Shown here: positions 8,698-17,065 of the stretch, piece by piece | Layout: the number at the start of each line of letters is the position of its first letter | How positions within the stretch are numbered: the first letter of the stretch is position 1 | Source of the DNA: Verrucomicrobiota bacterium | GTDB lineage: Bacteria; Verrucomicrobiota; Verrucomicrobiia; Palsa-1439 | NCBI GenBank assembly: GCA_003152315.1 | Contig: PLZV01000059.1 | Location: forward strand, 1-37,865 | Length of the DNA stretch: 37,865 nucleotides | Direction: 5' to 3' | Made by a program: the position numbers and the translations under genes | Notes under the pieces: generated by a model | Told to the model about the DNA's origin: nothing | Seen by the model: the letters and a program-made list of their open reading frames with translations, nothing else | The model's database searches: none

Positions 8698-9324
8698 ATG
8701 AAAAACACAATTATCGCATTCGTTGCCATGAGTTCCGTCGCGCTGGCGTTCACCGCGGCGGCACAGGCACCAGCGGGGCGCATCGTCACCGTTGATCTGA
8801 ACAAAGTCTTCACCGATTACTACAAGACGCCCATCGCGTCGGCCAAGATCAAGGATACGGCCGAGTCCTTCAATAAGGAACTCAATGAAATGGTCGACAA
8901 TTACAAGAAGGAGATCGAAGAACTGAACAAGTTGCGGGAGGACCAGGACAAGCCCGAGTACACCGCCGAGGTCCGCGAGCAAAAGCGCAAGGCTGTCTCG
9001 GAGAAGCTCGCCGAAACTCAGAAAATCCAGCGGGACCTCGAGGAATACCGCACCAGTCACGGCAAGATTCTCCAGGATCAGCAACTGCGGATGCGCCAAA
9101 CGATTGTCAAGGAGATCCAGGACGTCATCGACAAGGAAGCGCGGGACGCCGGGTACCAACTCGTGCTGGACAAGTCGGGCACTACGGCCAATGCTGTTCC
9201 CACTGTTTTGTTCAGCCAGGACACACTGGATATCACCGACGATCTCATCAAGGTCTTGAACAAGAACCAGCCGAAGACGACGGAAGCACCCAAGCGCACC
9301 GAGAAGAAGGACGACAAGAAGTAA
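8698..9324 (+). CDS. skp: OmpH/Skp family periplasmic chaperone
   Basis: A periplasmic holdase that escorts unfolded outer-membrane proteins to BamA. Residues 1-22 form a signal peptide (hydrophobic core then AAAQA). A short segment [15 protein letters not shown] follows, then a long charged coiled coil (about 50-150), then [21 protein letters not shown], the conserved Skp body strand. The tail is Lys/Asp-rich. Length is 208 aa. The 52-nt gap after bamA contains AAGGAAAGG, rather far from the ATG. lpxD starts 2 nt after the stop codon. Confidence 0.93.
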   Translation: MKNTIIAFVAMSSVALAFTAAAQAPAGRIVTVDLNKVFTDYYKTPIASAKIKDTAESFNKELNEMVDNYKKEIEELNKLREDQDKPEYTAEVREQKRKAVSEKLAETQKIQRDLEEYRTSHGKILQDQQLRMRQTIVKEIQDVIDKEARDAGYQLVLDKSGTTANAVPTVLFSQDTLDITDDLIKVLNKNQPKTTEAPKRTEKKDDKK

Positions 9325-9326
9325 GT

Positions 9327-10370
9327 GTGCAGCTAAGGGCACATGAAATTGCGCACATGGTGGGGGGTGCGCTTACGGGCGACCCCGAGCAGTTGGTGAC
9401 TGGTCTCGCGGGTATTCGCGAGGCTATGCCCGGCGATGTCAGCTTCGTCGCCAACCCGAAATACCAGACCGCTGTCAAGACGACGCGTGCCTCTGTCCTG
9501 ATCATTGACAAGGACATGGATGTTGCGTTCGGCGGTACGCTTATTCGTGTTGAAAATCCTTCGGAAGCCTTTGTCAAACTGGCCTCGCAGGTTGCACCAC
9601 ACCCGGTGTCATATAAGCCCGGCGCTCATCCAACGGCAATTATCGGTCCCACCGCGAGACTTGGCAAAGACGTGTCTGTTCAACCTCACGCCGTGATCGA
9701 AGACGGTGCTGTCATTGGCGATCGCACCGTCATTGGGGCGGGTAGCTACATCGGTCACGAGAGCCGTCTGGGTGCGGATTGCCTGCTGTACGCCCGGGTG
9801 AGCCTGCGGGAGCGGACGATGGTGGGCGACCGCGTGATTCTGCACTGCGGCGTTGTGCTGGGTGCGGACGGTTTCGGCTTTGAAACCGTTGGGGGCAAGC
9901 ACCAGAAGATTCCCCAAGTCGGTCACGTCGAGATTGGCGACGACGTTGAGATCGGCGCCAACACGACCATCGACCGCGGTCGCTTCGGTCGAACCCGCGT
10001 AGGCCAGGGCACGAAGATCGACAACCTCGTCCAGATCGGCCACAACTGCGTCATCGGCGATCATTGCATAATCTGCGCGCTGGTGGGCATCGCCGGCAGC
10101 AGCATCATTGGCAACCAGGTAACCATCGCGGGCCAGGTTGGCGTTGCCGGGCATCTCACCGTCGGTGACCGGAGCATCATCATGGCGCAAGCCGGCGTTA
10201 CGAAGGATGTGCCCGCCGGCGGGATGGTGCTCGGGGCGCCCGCCGTACCCCATAAGGAATTCAAGCGCGTTAATGCCGCCGTCCAACGTCTTCCCGAAAC
10301 GCTCGCCAAGGTCCACGAGTTGGAGCAACAACTCGCCGAACTGCGGGCGCGCCTGACCACCGCTTCCTAG
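9327..10370 (+). CDS. lpxD: UDP-3-O-acylglucosamine N-acyltransferase
   Basis: The third step of lipid A synthesis: it transfers a hydroxyacyl chain from acyl-ACP to UDP-3-O-acylglucosamine. An N-terminal uridine-binding domain (about 1-95) leads into a left-handed beta-helix built of many hexapeptide repeats (about 100-315), with [10 protein letters not shown] and the catalytic His in VQIGHN. A C-terminal helix follows. The 347-aa length is typical. The start is GTG at 9327, 2 nt after the skp stop. Its presence implies a lipopolysaccharide-bearing outer membrane, matching bamA and skp. No other lpx gene follows here. Confidence 0.95.
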   Translation: MQLRAHEIAHMVGGALTGDPEQLVTGLAGIREAMPGDVSFVANPKYQTAVKTTRASVLIIDKDMDVAFGGTLIRVENPSEAFVKLASQVAPHPVSYKPGAHPTAIIGPTARLGKDVSVQPHAVIEDGAVIGDRTVIGAGSYIGHESRLGADCLLYARVSLRERTMVGDRVILHCGVVLGADGFGFETVGGKHQKIPQVGHVEIGDDVEIGANTTIDRGRFGRTRVGQGTKIDNLVQIGHNCVIGDHCIICALVGIAGSSIIGNQVTIAGQVGVAGHLTVGDRSIIMAQAGVTKDVPAGGMVLGAPAVPHKEFKRVNAAVQRLPETLAKVHELEQQLAELRARLTTAS

Positions 10371-10504
10371 TGTGTCAACCTGGCAGGCTGGACTGTGACA
10401 CCCGTTGCCGGTTGGGACAGTGTGCGCCAGTGCACTTCATGAAAACCAGCACCGGTGGAACTTTTTGCACACTGGCACCCCGGGTGCTAAAGTGATTTCA
10501 ACGG
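10371..10504. promoter_or_regulatory. palindrome-rich clpB upstream region
   Basis: A candidate promoter is TTGCAC (10465-10470), 17 nt, TAAAGT (10488-10493), placing the start of transcription only a few bases before the clpB ATG at 10505. The spacer contains the palindrome GCACCC-C-GGGTGC (10475-10487). Other symmetric elements are CACCGGTG (10450-10457), GCCAGTG/CACTGGC (10426-10432 with 10470-10476) and GTGTCA/TGACAC (10372-10377 with 10396-10401). None matches CIRCE. The layout suggests repressor-type heat-shock control, but that is inference. Confidence 0.45.
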
Positions 10505-13090
10505 ATGATTCGCTTCGATAAGCTGACCATCAAGGCCCAGGAGGCTTTGCAATCGGCGCAGGAGATGGCGCAGAAGCTCAACCATCAAGAGGTTGACTGC
10601 GAGCATATGCTTTCTGCGCTGATCGAGCAGCCTGACGGACTCGTGCGTCCATTGCTTGACAAACTTGGGGCGAATCCCGATGCAGTCCTGCGCGCTCTGG
10701 ACGATCCGCTGAACCGGCGCCCGCAAGTACACGGGATCGATTCAACCCAGGTTTATCTCAGCAAAGCGCTGCGTACCGCGCTCGATGCCGCTTTCGCACA
10801 GGCCGACAAACTCAAGGACCAGTTCGTCAGCACGGAGCACATCCTGCTCGGCATCGCCGACACGACGAATCTTCTCAAACCGTACGGCGTGACCACCACG
10901 ACCATCTTAAAGGCGCTACGCGAAGTCCGGGGCACCGCGCAGGTTACGGATCAGAATCCGGAAGACAAATACCAGGCGCTCACCAAGTACGGGCGCGACC
11001 TGACCGAGGAAGCGCGGCGCGGCAAGCTCGATCCCGTTATTGGCCGCGACGCGGAGATCCGTCGCGTTATGCAGGTGCTCTCTCGTCGCACCAAGAACAA
11101 CCCGGTGCTCATCGGCGACCCCGGCGTCGGCAAGACGGCCATCGCGGAGGGTTTGGCGCGGCGGATCGTGAGCGGCGATGTGCCGGAGGGTCTTAAGGGG
11201 AAGCTGCTGATCGCGATGGACATTGGCGCGATGCTTGCGGGCGCGAAATACCGCGGCGAGTTTGAAGATCGGCTAAAGGCGTTCCTGAAGGAAGTCATCG
11301 CGAGCGAAGGCAAGATCATCCTGTTCATCGACGAGTTGCACACAATTGTCGGCGCGGGCAAGGCCGAGGGCGCACCCGTGGACGCGGCCAACATGCTCAA
11401 GCCGTCACTCGCTCGCGGCGAACTTCATACCATCGGCGCAACGACCCTAGACGAGTACCGCAAGCACATCGAGAAAGATCCAGCTTTGGAACGGCGGTTC
11501 CAGCCGGTTTTCGTGGGTGAACCGTCGGTGGAAGACACGATTGCGATTTTGCGCGGGTTGAAAGAGCGTTACGAGGTGCACCACGGTGTGCGCATCCAGG
11601 ACAGCGCCCTCGTGAGCGCCGCGGTCCTCTCGCAACGCTACATTGCGGACCGCTTCCTGCCCGACAAGGCTATTGACTTGATGGATGAGGCGGCCTCGCG
11701 GTTGCGGATCGAGTTGGATTCTCTCCCGGCCGAGATTGACCAAATCGAGCGTCGCGTAATGCAATTGGAGATCGAACGCGCGGCCTTGAAGAAGGAGAGT
11801 GACAAGGCCAGCAGGGAGCGCTTGCAGAAACTGGAAAAAGACCTTGCCGATCTGCAGGAGCAGGGCAAGAAGCTGAAAACGCAATGGCAGAATGAGAAGG
11901 GCGTGGTCGATGAGATTCGCAACCTGAAATCGGCGCTTGAGATGTCGAAGGAACAGATCGAGCAGGCGAAACGCGAGGGGAACCTGGGAAAGGCCAGCGA
12001 GATCCAATATGGGCGGCTGCCGGACTTGGAGAAGAAACTGGAGGCGGCCGATGCGAAGTTGGCGAAGCTCCAGAAGAATTCAAAGATGCTGACCGAAGAG
12101 GTCACGGAGAACGACATTGCCGAGGTTGTGGCAACGTGGACGGGCATTCCTGTCTCGCGATTGGTCGAAGGCGAGCGCGAGAAGCTGGTGCACATGGAAG
12201 AGCGGCTGCGACTGCGGGTGGTGGGGCAGGAAGACGCGATTGTCGCCGTGTCGAACGCGGTGCGCCGCGCGCGTAGCGGGCTGCAGGACCCCCATCGGCC
12301 CGTCGGCTCGTTCATTTTCCTTGGGCCAACCGGCGTGGGCAAGACGGAGTTGGCCCGTGCGCTCGCGGAGTTTCTATTTGACGACGAAAACGCCATGGTG
12401 CGCATCGACATGAGTGAGTACATGGAGAAGCATACGGTTGCGCGGCTGATTGGCGCGCCGCCAGGCTACGTTGGCTATGAAGAAGGCGGCCAGTTGACGG
12501 AAGCGGTGCGGCGCCGGCCCTACTCCGTGGTGCTCTTCGACGAGATTGAGAAGGCGCACCATGCCGTGTTCAATGTGATGCTGCAGGTTCTCGATGACGG
12601 ACGACTGACAGACGGGCAGGGGCGCATCGTGGATTTCAAGAATACGGTTATTATCATGACCAGCAACCTCGGCTCGCGATATTTCGCCGAGGGGCGAGCG
12701 GATAGCGAGGCGGTGCCGCAACAAGTCATGGATGAGTTGCGGGCGCATTTTCGCCCTGAGTTTCTCAACCGCGTGGACGAGGTCGTGCTGTTTCATCAGC
12801 TGACTAGGGAGGACATCAAGCGGATAGTGGAGATCCAACTCGTGCGCGTCCAGAACCGGCTCGCCGACCAGAACATAACGCTCCAGGTTAGCGACGCGGC
12901 GAAAGAGCTAATCGCACGCGAGGGTTACGATCCGGTTTTTGGCGCCCGGCCTATCAAGCGCGTCATCCAAAAGAGGATTCTTGATGCCCTTTCGATGGAG
13001 ATTCTTTCCGGCAGATTCAAGGAAGGCGACAAGATCACGGTGGATGTGGACAAGAAGAAGGGCGGGGCACTGGTCTTCGAACGCGCTTAA
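10505..13090 (+). CDS. clpB: ATP-dependent disaggregase ClpB
   Basis: A hexameric AAA+ chaperone that pulls polypeptides out of aggregates together with DnaK. The 861-aa protein has two Clp_N repeats (about 1-150), AAA1 with Walker [10 protein letters not shown] at about 204 and Walker [10 protein letters not shown], a coiled-coil M-domain (about 410-530, rich in Glu, Lys, Leu), and AAA2 with Walker [10 protein letters not shown] at about 607 and [11 protein letters not shown]. The M-domain and length separate it from ClpA and ClpC. It stands alone after a 134-bp gap with symmetric elements, which suggests its own stress-responsive promoter. Confidence 0.97.
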   Translation: MIRFDKLTIKAQEALQSAQEMAQKLNHQEVDCEHMLSALIEQPDGLVRPLLDKLGANPDAVLRALDDPLNRRPQVHGIDSTQVYLSKALRTALDAAFAQADKLKDQFVSTEHILLGIADTTNLLKPYGVTTTTILKALREVRGTAQVTDQNPEDKYQALTKYGRDLTEEARRGKLDPVIGRDAEIRRVMQVLSRRTKNNPVLIGDPGVGKTAIAEGLARRIVSGDVPEGLKGKLLIAMDIGAMLAGAKYRGEFEDRLKAFLKEVIASEGKIILFIDELHTIVGAGKAEGAPVDAANMLKPSLARGELHTIGATTLDEYRKHIEKDPALERRFQPVFVGEPSVEDTIAILRGLKERYEVHHGVRIQDSALVSAAVLSQRYIADRFLPDKAIDLMDEAASRLRIELDSLPAEIDQIERRVMQLEIERAALKKESDKASRERLQKLEKDLADLQEQGKKLKTQWQNEKGVVDEIRNLKSALEMSKEQIEQAKREGNLGKASEIQYGRLPDLEKKLEAADAKLAKLQKNSKMLTEEVTENDIAEVVATWTGIPVSRLVEGEREKLVHMEERLRLRVVGQEDAIVAVSNAVRRARSGLQDPHRPVGSFIFLGPTGVGKTELARALAEFLFDDENAMVRIDMSEYMEKHTVARLIGAPPGYVGYEEGGQLTEAVRRRPYSVVLFDEIEKAHHAVFNVMLQVLDDGRLTDGQGRIVDFKNTVIIMTSNLGSRYFAEGRADSEAVPQQVMDELRAHFRPEFLNRVDEVVLFHQLTREDIKRIVEIQLVRVQNRLADQNITLQVSDAAKELIAREGYDPVFGARPIKRVIQKRILDALSMEILSGRFKEGDKITVDVDKKKGGALVFERA

Positions 13091-13181
13091 GCGCAGGCAG
13101 GAAAGGGAGAGCATGTCCAAACCATGGATGTGTCTTGAAATCTGCCGCGGACGCGTGAGAATACGAGCGAGGTGACAAGCC

Positions 13182-13595
13182 ATGCCGAACTATTGGTTGT
13201 TAAAGACAGAGCCAAGCACGTATTCGTTTGCTGATCTAGAGCGCGAGAAGCGCGCGGTCTGGGATGGCGTCGCGAACGCTCTAGCCCTGAAACATCTGCG
13301 ACTGATGAAACGCGGCGACCTGTCGTTTATCTACCACACCGGCGACGAGAAGCAAATCGTCGGAATTGCGGAGGTGACAAGCAATCCTTATCCCGATCCG
13401 AAGAAGAATGACCCGAAACTGGCCGTCGTTGATCTGAAACCACGGGAGCGATTGCCACGGCCGGTCACGCTGGCGGAGATCAAGGCCAGCCGGGAATTTC
13501 AGGGTTTTGAGCTGGTTCGGATGGGGCGACTCAGCGTGATGCCGGTCGGGGATTCACGATGGAAAAGACTATGTAAAATGGCTGCCCGCTCGTAA
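13182..13595 (+). CDS. EVE domain-containing protein
   Basis: EVE domains are PUA-like folds that bind modified bases in DNA or RNA; the bacterial members are mostly uncharacterised. The 137-aa product starts YWLLKTEPSTYSFADL and has WDGV, then MKRGDLSFIYHTGDEKQIVGIAEV, YPDP and a C-terminal EFQGFELVRMGRLSVMPV, all typical. The usual WDGVRNYQAR segment is altered here to WDGVANALALKH, so the pocket may differ. GAGG at 13169-13172 precedes the ATG at a suitable distance. It follows clpB by 91 nt with no restriction or defence gene nearby. Confidence 0.88.
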   Translation: MPNYWLLKTEPSTYSFADLEREKRAVWDGVANALALKHLRLMKRGDLSFIYHTGDEKQIVGIAEVTSNPYPDPKKNDPKLAVVDLKPRERLPRPVTLAEIKASREFQGFELVRMGRLSVMPVGDSRWKRLCKMAARS

Positions 13596-13725
13596 TATTT
13601 CTTGCCTTGGGTGGCATCATACTTGCTCGTTGAGAATGAGGGCAAAATATTGGGCCCTAGGCCATTAGTGCTAATCTGTCATGAGGGTTCCTGAGAGTTG
13701 TTTCCAGAAGAATCAATCAAAGCCG

Positions 13726-13754
13726 TTGGCAGTTTTTGAGAAAGGCTGTATAAT
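13726..13754 (+). promoter_or_regulatory. strong sigma70-type promoter for the Flp-like pilin
   Basis: TTGGCA (13726-13731) and TATAAT (13749-13754) are separated by exactly 17 nt and match the consensus at 5 of 6 and 6 of 6 positions. Transcription would begin near 13761, giving a leader of about 30 nt with AGGGA just before the ATG at 13793. This is the closest match to the sigma70 consensus found in the window. Confidence 0.75.
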
Positions 13755-13792
13755 TACAACGGCTTTTGGACAGACTGTTGACAAGGGATCAA

Positions 13793-13969
13793 ATGAACAG
13801 AAGACAACAGAAGTTGCTCAGAAAACTGGGGACGAAGTCGGGCGCAACTCTTACGGAGTACGCCGTTATCCTCTTCATCATCTCGATTGTAGCGATAGCT
13901 ATTCTACAAGGCATCGGTGGCAAGACGAACAACATGGTTTCGAGCGTCAATGACGGATTCGGGCCGTAG
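13793..13969 (+). CDS. Flp/Fap-type class IVb prepilin
   Basis: A 58-residue pilin subunit of the Flp family. A positively charged leader (residues 1-17, ending KSG) precedes ATLTEYAVILFIIS: cleavage after Gly17 would give Ala at +1, Glu at +5 (E22) and Tyr at +6, the hallmarks of class IVb prepilins. A 20-residue hydrophobic helix follows and a short polar tail ends at NDGFGP. The start at ATG 13793 is chosen because AGGGA (13784-13788) precedes it and the leader is of normal length. No tad/cpa secretion genes or prepilin peptidase are in the window, so it is an orphan here. It converges on aguA 15 nt downstream. Confidence 0.85.
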   Translation: MNRRQQKLLRKLGTKSGATLTEYAVILFIISIVAIAILQGIGGKTNNMVSSVNDGFGP

Positions 13970-13984
13970 TTTCGGAGCCGATCG

Positions 13985-15016
13985 CTAGATTGCAGGCTGT
14001 TGCTGCGTCAGGCAGTGGAAAGACCCAAGCCCCCAAATCAGGTTGGTGCTGTCGATACCCACCACGCGTCGATCCTCAAAGAGCTTTTGTAGTGTTTCCA
14101 TTGCAGCCGCGTCGGTTTTCTGATTACGATAGGTTGGCAGCAGCACCGCCCCATTTGCGACATAGAAATTGGCATAGCTTGCCGGCAATCGTTGACCGTC
14201 GTATTCGATCACACCGGGCATCGGCAGCTCGACAACCTGCAGGGGGTTTCCATCCTGATCGCGCATCGCCCGCAGCCGTTTCCGATTCTCTTGCAGGGAC
14301 CAGTAATTGTCGTCTTGTGGATCCTGCTCGACGACCGTGACAACCGTGGTTGGGTTGACGAACCGCGCGAGATCGTCAACGTGTCCATCCGTGTCATCAC
14401 CGTCGATCCCGTCCCCAAGCCACAGGATGTTGGTGACCCCGAGATAATCGCGAAGATGTTGCTCGATTTGTTGCTGGTTGAGATGCGGGTTGCGATTTGG
14501 ATTGAGCAGGCAGGACTCCGTGGTCAGTAATGTTCCCTCGCCATTCACGTCGAGTGCGCCGCCCTCCATCACAATACCGGGGCTGAAAACTGGCAAACCC
14601 AATAACTCAGCGACGCGCCGTGGTACCGCATCGTCATCGTCGTACGGTGGGTATTTGCTGCCCCAGGCGTTGTAGTCCCAGTCCACGATGGCGAGTTCAT
14701 GGCCGTGCTTCACGAAAATCGGCCCATGGTCGCGGCACCAGGGTTCGTACGAGGGAATGTAATGGTAGAAGACGTTTCCGGTATCACCGATAGCCTGGCG
14801 AGCAACGGCTTCAACTTCTTCATCGCGGACATTGATGTCGACGCGTTCATACGGCGCCAGTGTCCGGACCATCTCGCCCAGCGTCGGGAGTGTCTCCGCA
14901 TAGCGGTCGGGAAAACTGATACCCTCGGGCCGCGGCCAACTCAGCCAGGTTGCCGCGTGCGGCTGCCATTCAGCGGGCATACGGTAGCCAAGTCCGCGTG
15001 GAGTTTTCGCGGCCAT
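13985..15016 (-). CDS. aguA: agmatine deiminase
   Basis: It hydrolyses agmatine to N-carbamoylputrescine and ammonia. The 343-aa product begins MAAKTPRGLGYRMPAEW and contains the family landmarks HAATWLSWP, PWCRDHGPIF, WDYNAWG, MEGGALDVNG, GDDTDGHVDD and, near the end, GLGSFHCLTQQQP with the nucleophilic Cys at about residue 335. A start further upstream is possible but would run into aguB. The chosen ATG at 15016 overlaps the aguB stop in TGATG, so the two are translationally coupled. With aguB and the decarboxylase it completes arginine-to-putrescine synthesis. Confidence 0.96.
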   Translation of the reverse strand: MAAKTPRGLGYRMPAEWQPHAATWLSWPRPEGISFPDRYAETLPTLGEMVRTLAPYERVDINVRDEEVEAVARQAIGDTGNVFYHYIPSYEPWCRDHGPIFVKHGHELAIVDWDYNAWGSKYPPYDDDDAVPRRVAELLGLPVFSPGIVMEGGALDVNGEGTLLTTESCLLNPNRNPHLNQQQIEQHLRDYLGVTNILWLGDGIDGDDTDGHVDDLARFVNPTTVVTVVEQDPQDDNYWSLQENRKRLRAMRDQDGNPLQVVELPMPGVIEYDGQRLPASYANFYVANGAVLLPTYRNQKTDAAAMETLQKLFEDRRVVGIDSTNLIWGLGSFHCLTQQQPAI

Positions 15017-15891
15017 CAGTCGAGCAGACGCTGAGTGATACCGCCGTACGCATCGATGCGGCGATCCCGGAGGAACGGCCAATGTTGGCGTGTTTCCTCA
15101 ATTTTGCGGAGATCGCATTTCGTGACGAGCACTTCCTCCTGGTCGTGACTCGCTTCAGCGATCACCTCGCCGAATGGGTCGCAAACGAACGAGCCGCCCC
15201 AGAACTGCACCGTGCCTTCCATTCCGATGCGGTTAGGCGCGGCCACGAACACGCCATTGGCGATGGCGTGGGAACGCTGGATCGTGACCCAGGCTTCGTG
15301 CTGTTTCTGTCCAAATTGTTTCTTCTCCTTCCGGTGCCAGCCGATGGCGGTCGGATAGAAAAGGATTTGTGCGCCTTTCAGCGCGGTAAGCCGTGCGCCC
15401 TCTGGATACCACTGGTCCCAGCAAACGAGCGTGCCGATGTTGGCATGCTTCGTCGCGAACGATTGAAAACCGAGGTCGCCTGGCGCGAAATAGAATTTCT
15501 CGTAATACAGCGGATCATCGGGAATGTGCATCTTACGGTACTTGCCCACGAGTTTCCCCTGAGCGTCGAGAATGACGACGGCGTTGTGGTAAACGCCCGC
15601 CGAGCGCTTCTCGAAGATCGAGCCCACGATGGTGACGCGGTGTTGGCGCGCGGCTTTCGCGAGCGCCGTGGTCGTTGGACCGGGAATCGGTTCGGCGAGT
15701 GCGAACTGGCGATGGTCTTCCGTTTGACAGAAGTAGAGCGAACGAAAGAGCTCCGGGAGACAAATTATCTGGGCGCCGCGTTCGGCGGCTTTCTTGACGA
15801 GGGCAAGCCCTTTCCGCAGATTCGCCTGCGGCTGCGACGTGCAGCGCATCTGGATGAGTCCGATAGTGACGATATTGGCGTTGGTAGCCAT
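15016..15891 (-). CDS. aguB: N-carbamoylputrescine amidase
   Basis: A nitrilase-superfamily enzyme that converts N-carbamoylputrescine to putrescine, CO2 and ammonia. The 291-aa product carries the Glu-Lys-Cys triad: E47 in LPELF, K120 in GKYRKMHIPDDP and C157 in TLVCWDQWYPE. FYFAPGD and WGGSFVCDPFG agree with the AguB subgroup rather than general nitrilases. It is the first gene of the minus-strand pair aguB-aguA and is divergent from the arginine decarboxylase, with a palindrome in the shared upstream region (15918-15943). Confidence 0.96.
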   Translation of the reverse strand: MATNANIVTIGLIQMRCTSQPQANLRKGLALVKKAAERGAQIICLPELFRSLYFCQTEDHRQFALAEPIPGPTTTALAKAARQHRVTIVGSIFEKRSAGVYHNAVVILDAQGKLVGKYRKMHIPDDPLYYEKFYFAPGDLGFQSFATKHANIGTLVCWDQWYPEGARLTALKGAQILFYPTAIGWHRKEKKQFGQKQHEAWVTIQRSHAIANGVFVAAPNRIGMEGTVQFWGGSFVCDPFGEVIAEASHDQEEVLVTKCDLRKIEETRQHWPFLRDRRIDAYGGITQRLLD

Positions 15892-15917
15892 GTGAAAAAT
15901 CCGTCAGAACCATGATG

Positions 15918-15943
15918 AATTTCTTGCATTGCTGCAAGAAATT
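15918..15943. promoter_or_regulatory. perfect inverted repeat in the putrescine divergon
   Basis: AATTTCTTGCA (15918-15928) and TGCAAGAAATT (15933-15943) are exact reverse complements around TTGC. The element is 26 nt after the aguB start and 35 nt before the decarboxylase start, inside the only intergenic space of the cluster. A weaker second inverted repeat, GTTTCTC/GAGAAAC (15945-15951 with 15966-15972), lies between it and the decarboxylase and encloses CCGCGCGG. The symmetry and AT-rich core suit an operator for a dimeric regulator acting on both directions. A hairpin in either leader is the alternative. Confidence 0.6.
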
Positions 15944-15978
15944 TGTTTCTCTTCCGCGCGGAGGCGAGAAACAACCAC

Positions 15979-16527
15979 ATGCATTTTGTTCCATCCAAGA
16001 TATTTTTGACCAAAGGTGTTGGGACCCACAAGCACGAGTTGCGCAGTTTCGAGTTGGCGTTGCGCGATGCGGGTATCGAGAAGTGCAACCTCGTGACCGT
16101 CTCGAGCATCCTGCCGCCGCGCTGCAAGATCATCTCCCGCAAGCAGGGCGAGCAATTGTTGCAGCCGGGGCAAATTACCTTTGCCGTCATCGCGCGCCTT
16201 TCCACCAATGAACCGCATCGGCTTATCGCCGCGTCGATCGGCGTGGCCCAGCCCGCCGACGAGGATGCGTATGGCTACCTGAGCGAATTGCACGCCTATG
16301 GCATGAACGACACCACCGCGGGCAATTTCTCCGAGGACATGGCGGCGGCCATGCTGGGGACGACGCTGGGTGTGGATTTCAATGAGGATGCCAGTTGGGA
16401 TGAAAAGGAGCAGGTTTTCCGGATGAGCGGCAAGATCGTTCGCACCAGCAATTGCACACAGACAGCGGTCGGCCATCCCCAGGGCCAATATTCCACGGTG
16501 ATCACCGCCGCGATTTGCCTCTTCTAA
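15979..16527 (+). CDS. pdaD: pyruvoyl-dependent arginine decarboxylase
   Basis: It decarboxylates arginine to agmatine using a covalent pyruvoyl group rather than PLP. The proenzyme self-cleaves between the two serines of VSSIL (S42/S43), giving a beta chain and a pyruvoyl-capped alpha chain. Other family features are [10 protein letters not shown] at the N-terminus, LPPRCKI, and [15 protein letters not shown] containing the active-site Glu. Length is 182 aa from ATG 15979. A start 12 codons upstream would overlap the palindrome and adds an atypical N-terminus. CGGAGG (15959-15964) is the likely, rather distant, ribosome binding site. It is divergent from aguB-aguA, which act on its product. 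Confidence 0.94.
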   Translation: MHFVPSKIFLTKGVGTHKHELRSFELALRDAGIEKCNLVTVSSILPPRCKIISRKQGEQLLQPGQITFAVIARLSTNEPHRLIAASIGVAQPADEDAYGYLSELHAYGMNDTTAGNFSEDMAAAMLGTTLGVDFNEDASWDEKEQVFRMSGKIVRTSNCTQTAVGHPQGQYSTVITAAICLF

Positions 16528-16543
16528 TCCGGATTCGCACAGT

Positions 16544-16572
16544 TTGCCTTTCGACGAAAAGGCATTTAGGAT
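16544..16572 (+). promoter_or_regulatory. candidate leaderless promoter with internal hairpin
   Basis: TTGCCT (16544-16549), 17 nt, TAGGAT (16567-16572), ending 6 nt before the GTG start at 16579, so the transcript would begin at or next to the start codon. The spacer contains a 7-bp inverted repeat, TGCCTTT/AAAGGCA (16545-16551 with 16558-16564), followed by TTTAGG. It may be an operator, or a weak terminator for the upstream decarboxylase gene. Confidence 0.45.
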
Positions 16573-16578
16573 AGCTCC

Positions 16579-17061
16579 GTGAAAAACGACGTCGTTGAGG
16601 TACAAGTAAAGGGTGTGCTGCCGACAACCAACGGCTGCGCGGTCTTTGTGGGCAACGACGAGAAGACGTTCGTCATCTACGTCGATCACAGCGTTGGCGC
16701 GGCGATCACGATGTTCCTGCGCAGCACGCCGAAAGAGCGTCCGCTCACCCACGACCTCATCGGTCACATTTTCACCGGGCTGGGTGTGAAAGTTGAGCGC
16801 ATCGTCATTAACGACCTCAAGAACAGCACGTACTACGCGCGGCTCGTGCTGCGCGCGGAAAACGAACTCGGCAAGAAAATCCTGGAGATTGATTCCCGCC
16901 CCAGCGACTGCATCGCATTGGCGGTCCAACAGAAGAGCCCCATCTACGTCGCGACCAAGGTCTTCAGCGCAGTCGAAGACATGTCGGAAGTGCTTAAGCG
17001 CATGAAGCAGGAGGGTGGGGACGAGTTCACCGAGCAGGGTGAAGAAGGACAGAACGAGTAA
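16579..17061 (+). CDS. bifunctional nuclease family protein (DUF151)
   Basis: A member of the BFN/DUF151 family; some members have been reported as nucleases acting on DNA and RNA, but the bacterial role is not settled. The 160-aa product shows VFVGNDEKTFVIYVDHSVGAAI, RPLTHDLI, ERIVINDLKNSTYYARL and IDSRPSDCIALAV, the last being the most conserved family motif. An acidic tail ends the protein. The start is GTG at 16579, directly after a candidate -10 with no Shine-Dalgarno, which fits leaderless translation. Its stop codon shares the palindrome TAAGCGCTTA (17059-17068) with the stop of the convergent glycosyltransferase gene. Confidence 0.9.
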   Translation: MKNDVVEVQVKGVLPTTNGCAVFVGNDEKTFVIYVDHSVGAAITMFLRSTPKERPLTHDLIGHIFTGLGVKVERIVINDLKNSTYYARLVLRAENELGKKILEIDSRPSDCIALAVQQKSPIYVATKVFSAVEDMSEVLKRMKQEGGDEFTEQGEEGQNE

Positions 17062-17065
17062 GCGC

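Noticed and set aside
10371-10504. A CIRCE element before clpB
   Set aside because: The palindromes do not match the TTAGCACTC-N9-GAGTGCTAA form; only a short GTGCTAA is shared.
13766-13792. An upstream TTG start for the pilin
   Set aside because: It is in frame, but has no ribosome binding site and would lengthen the prepilin leader. ATG 13793 has AGGGA and a normal leader.
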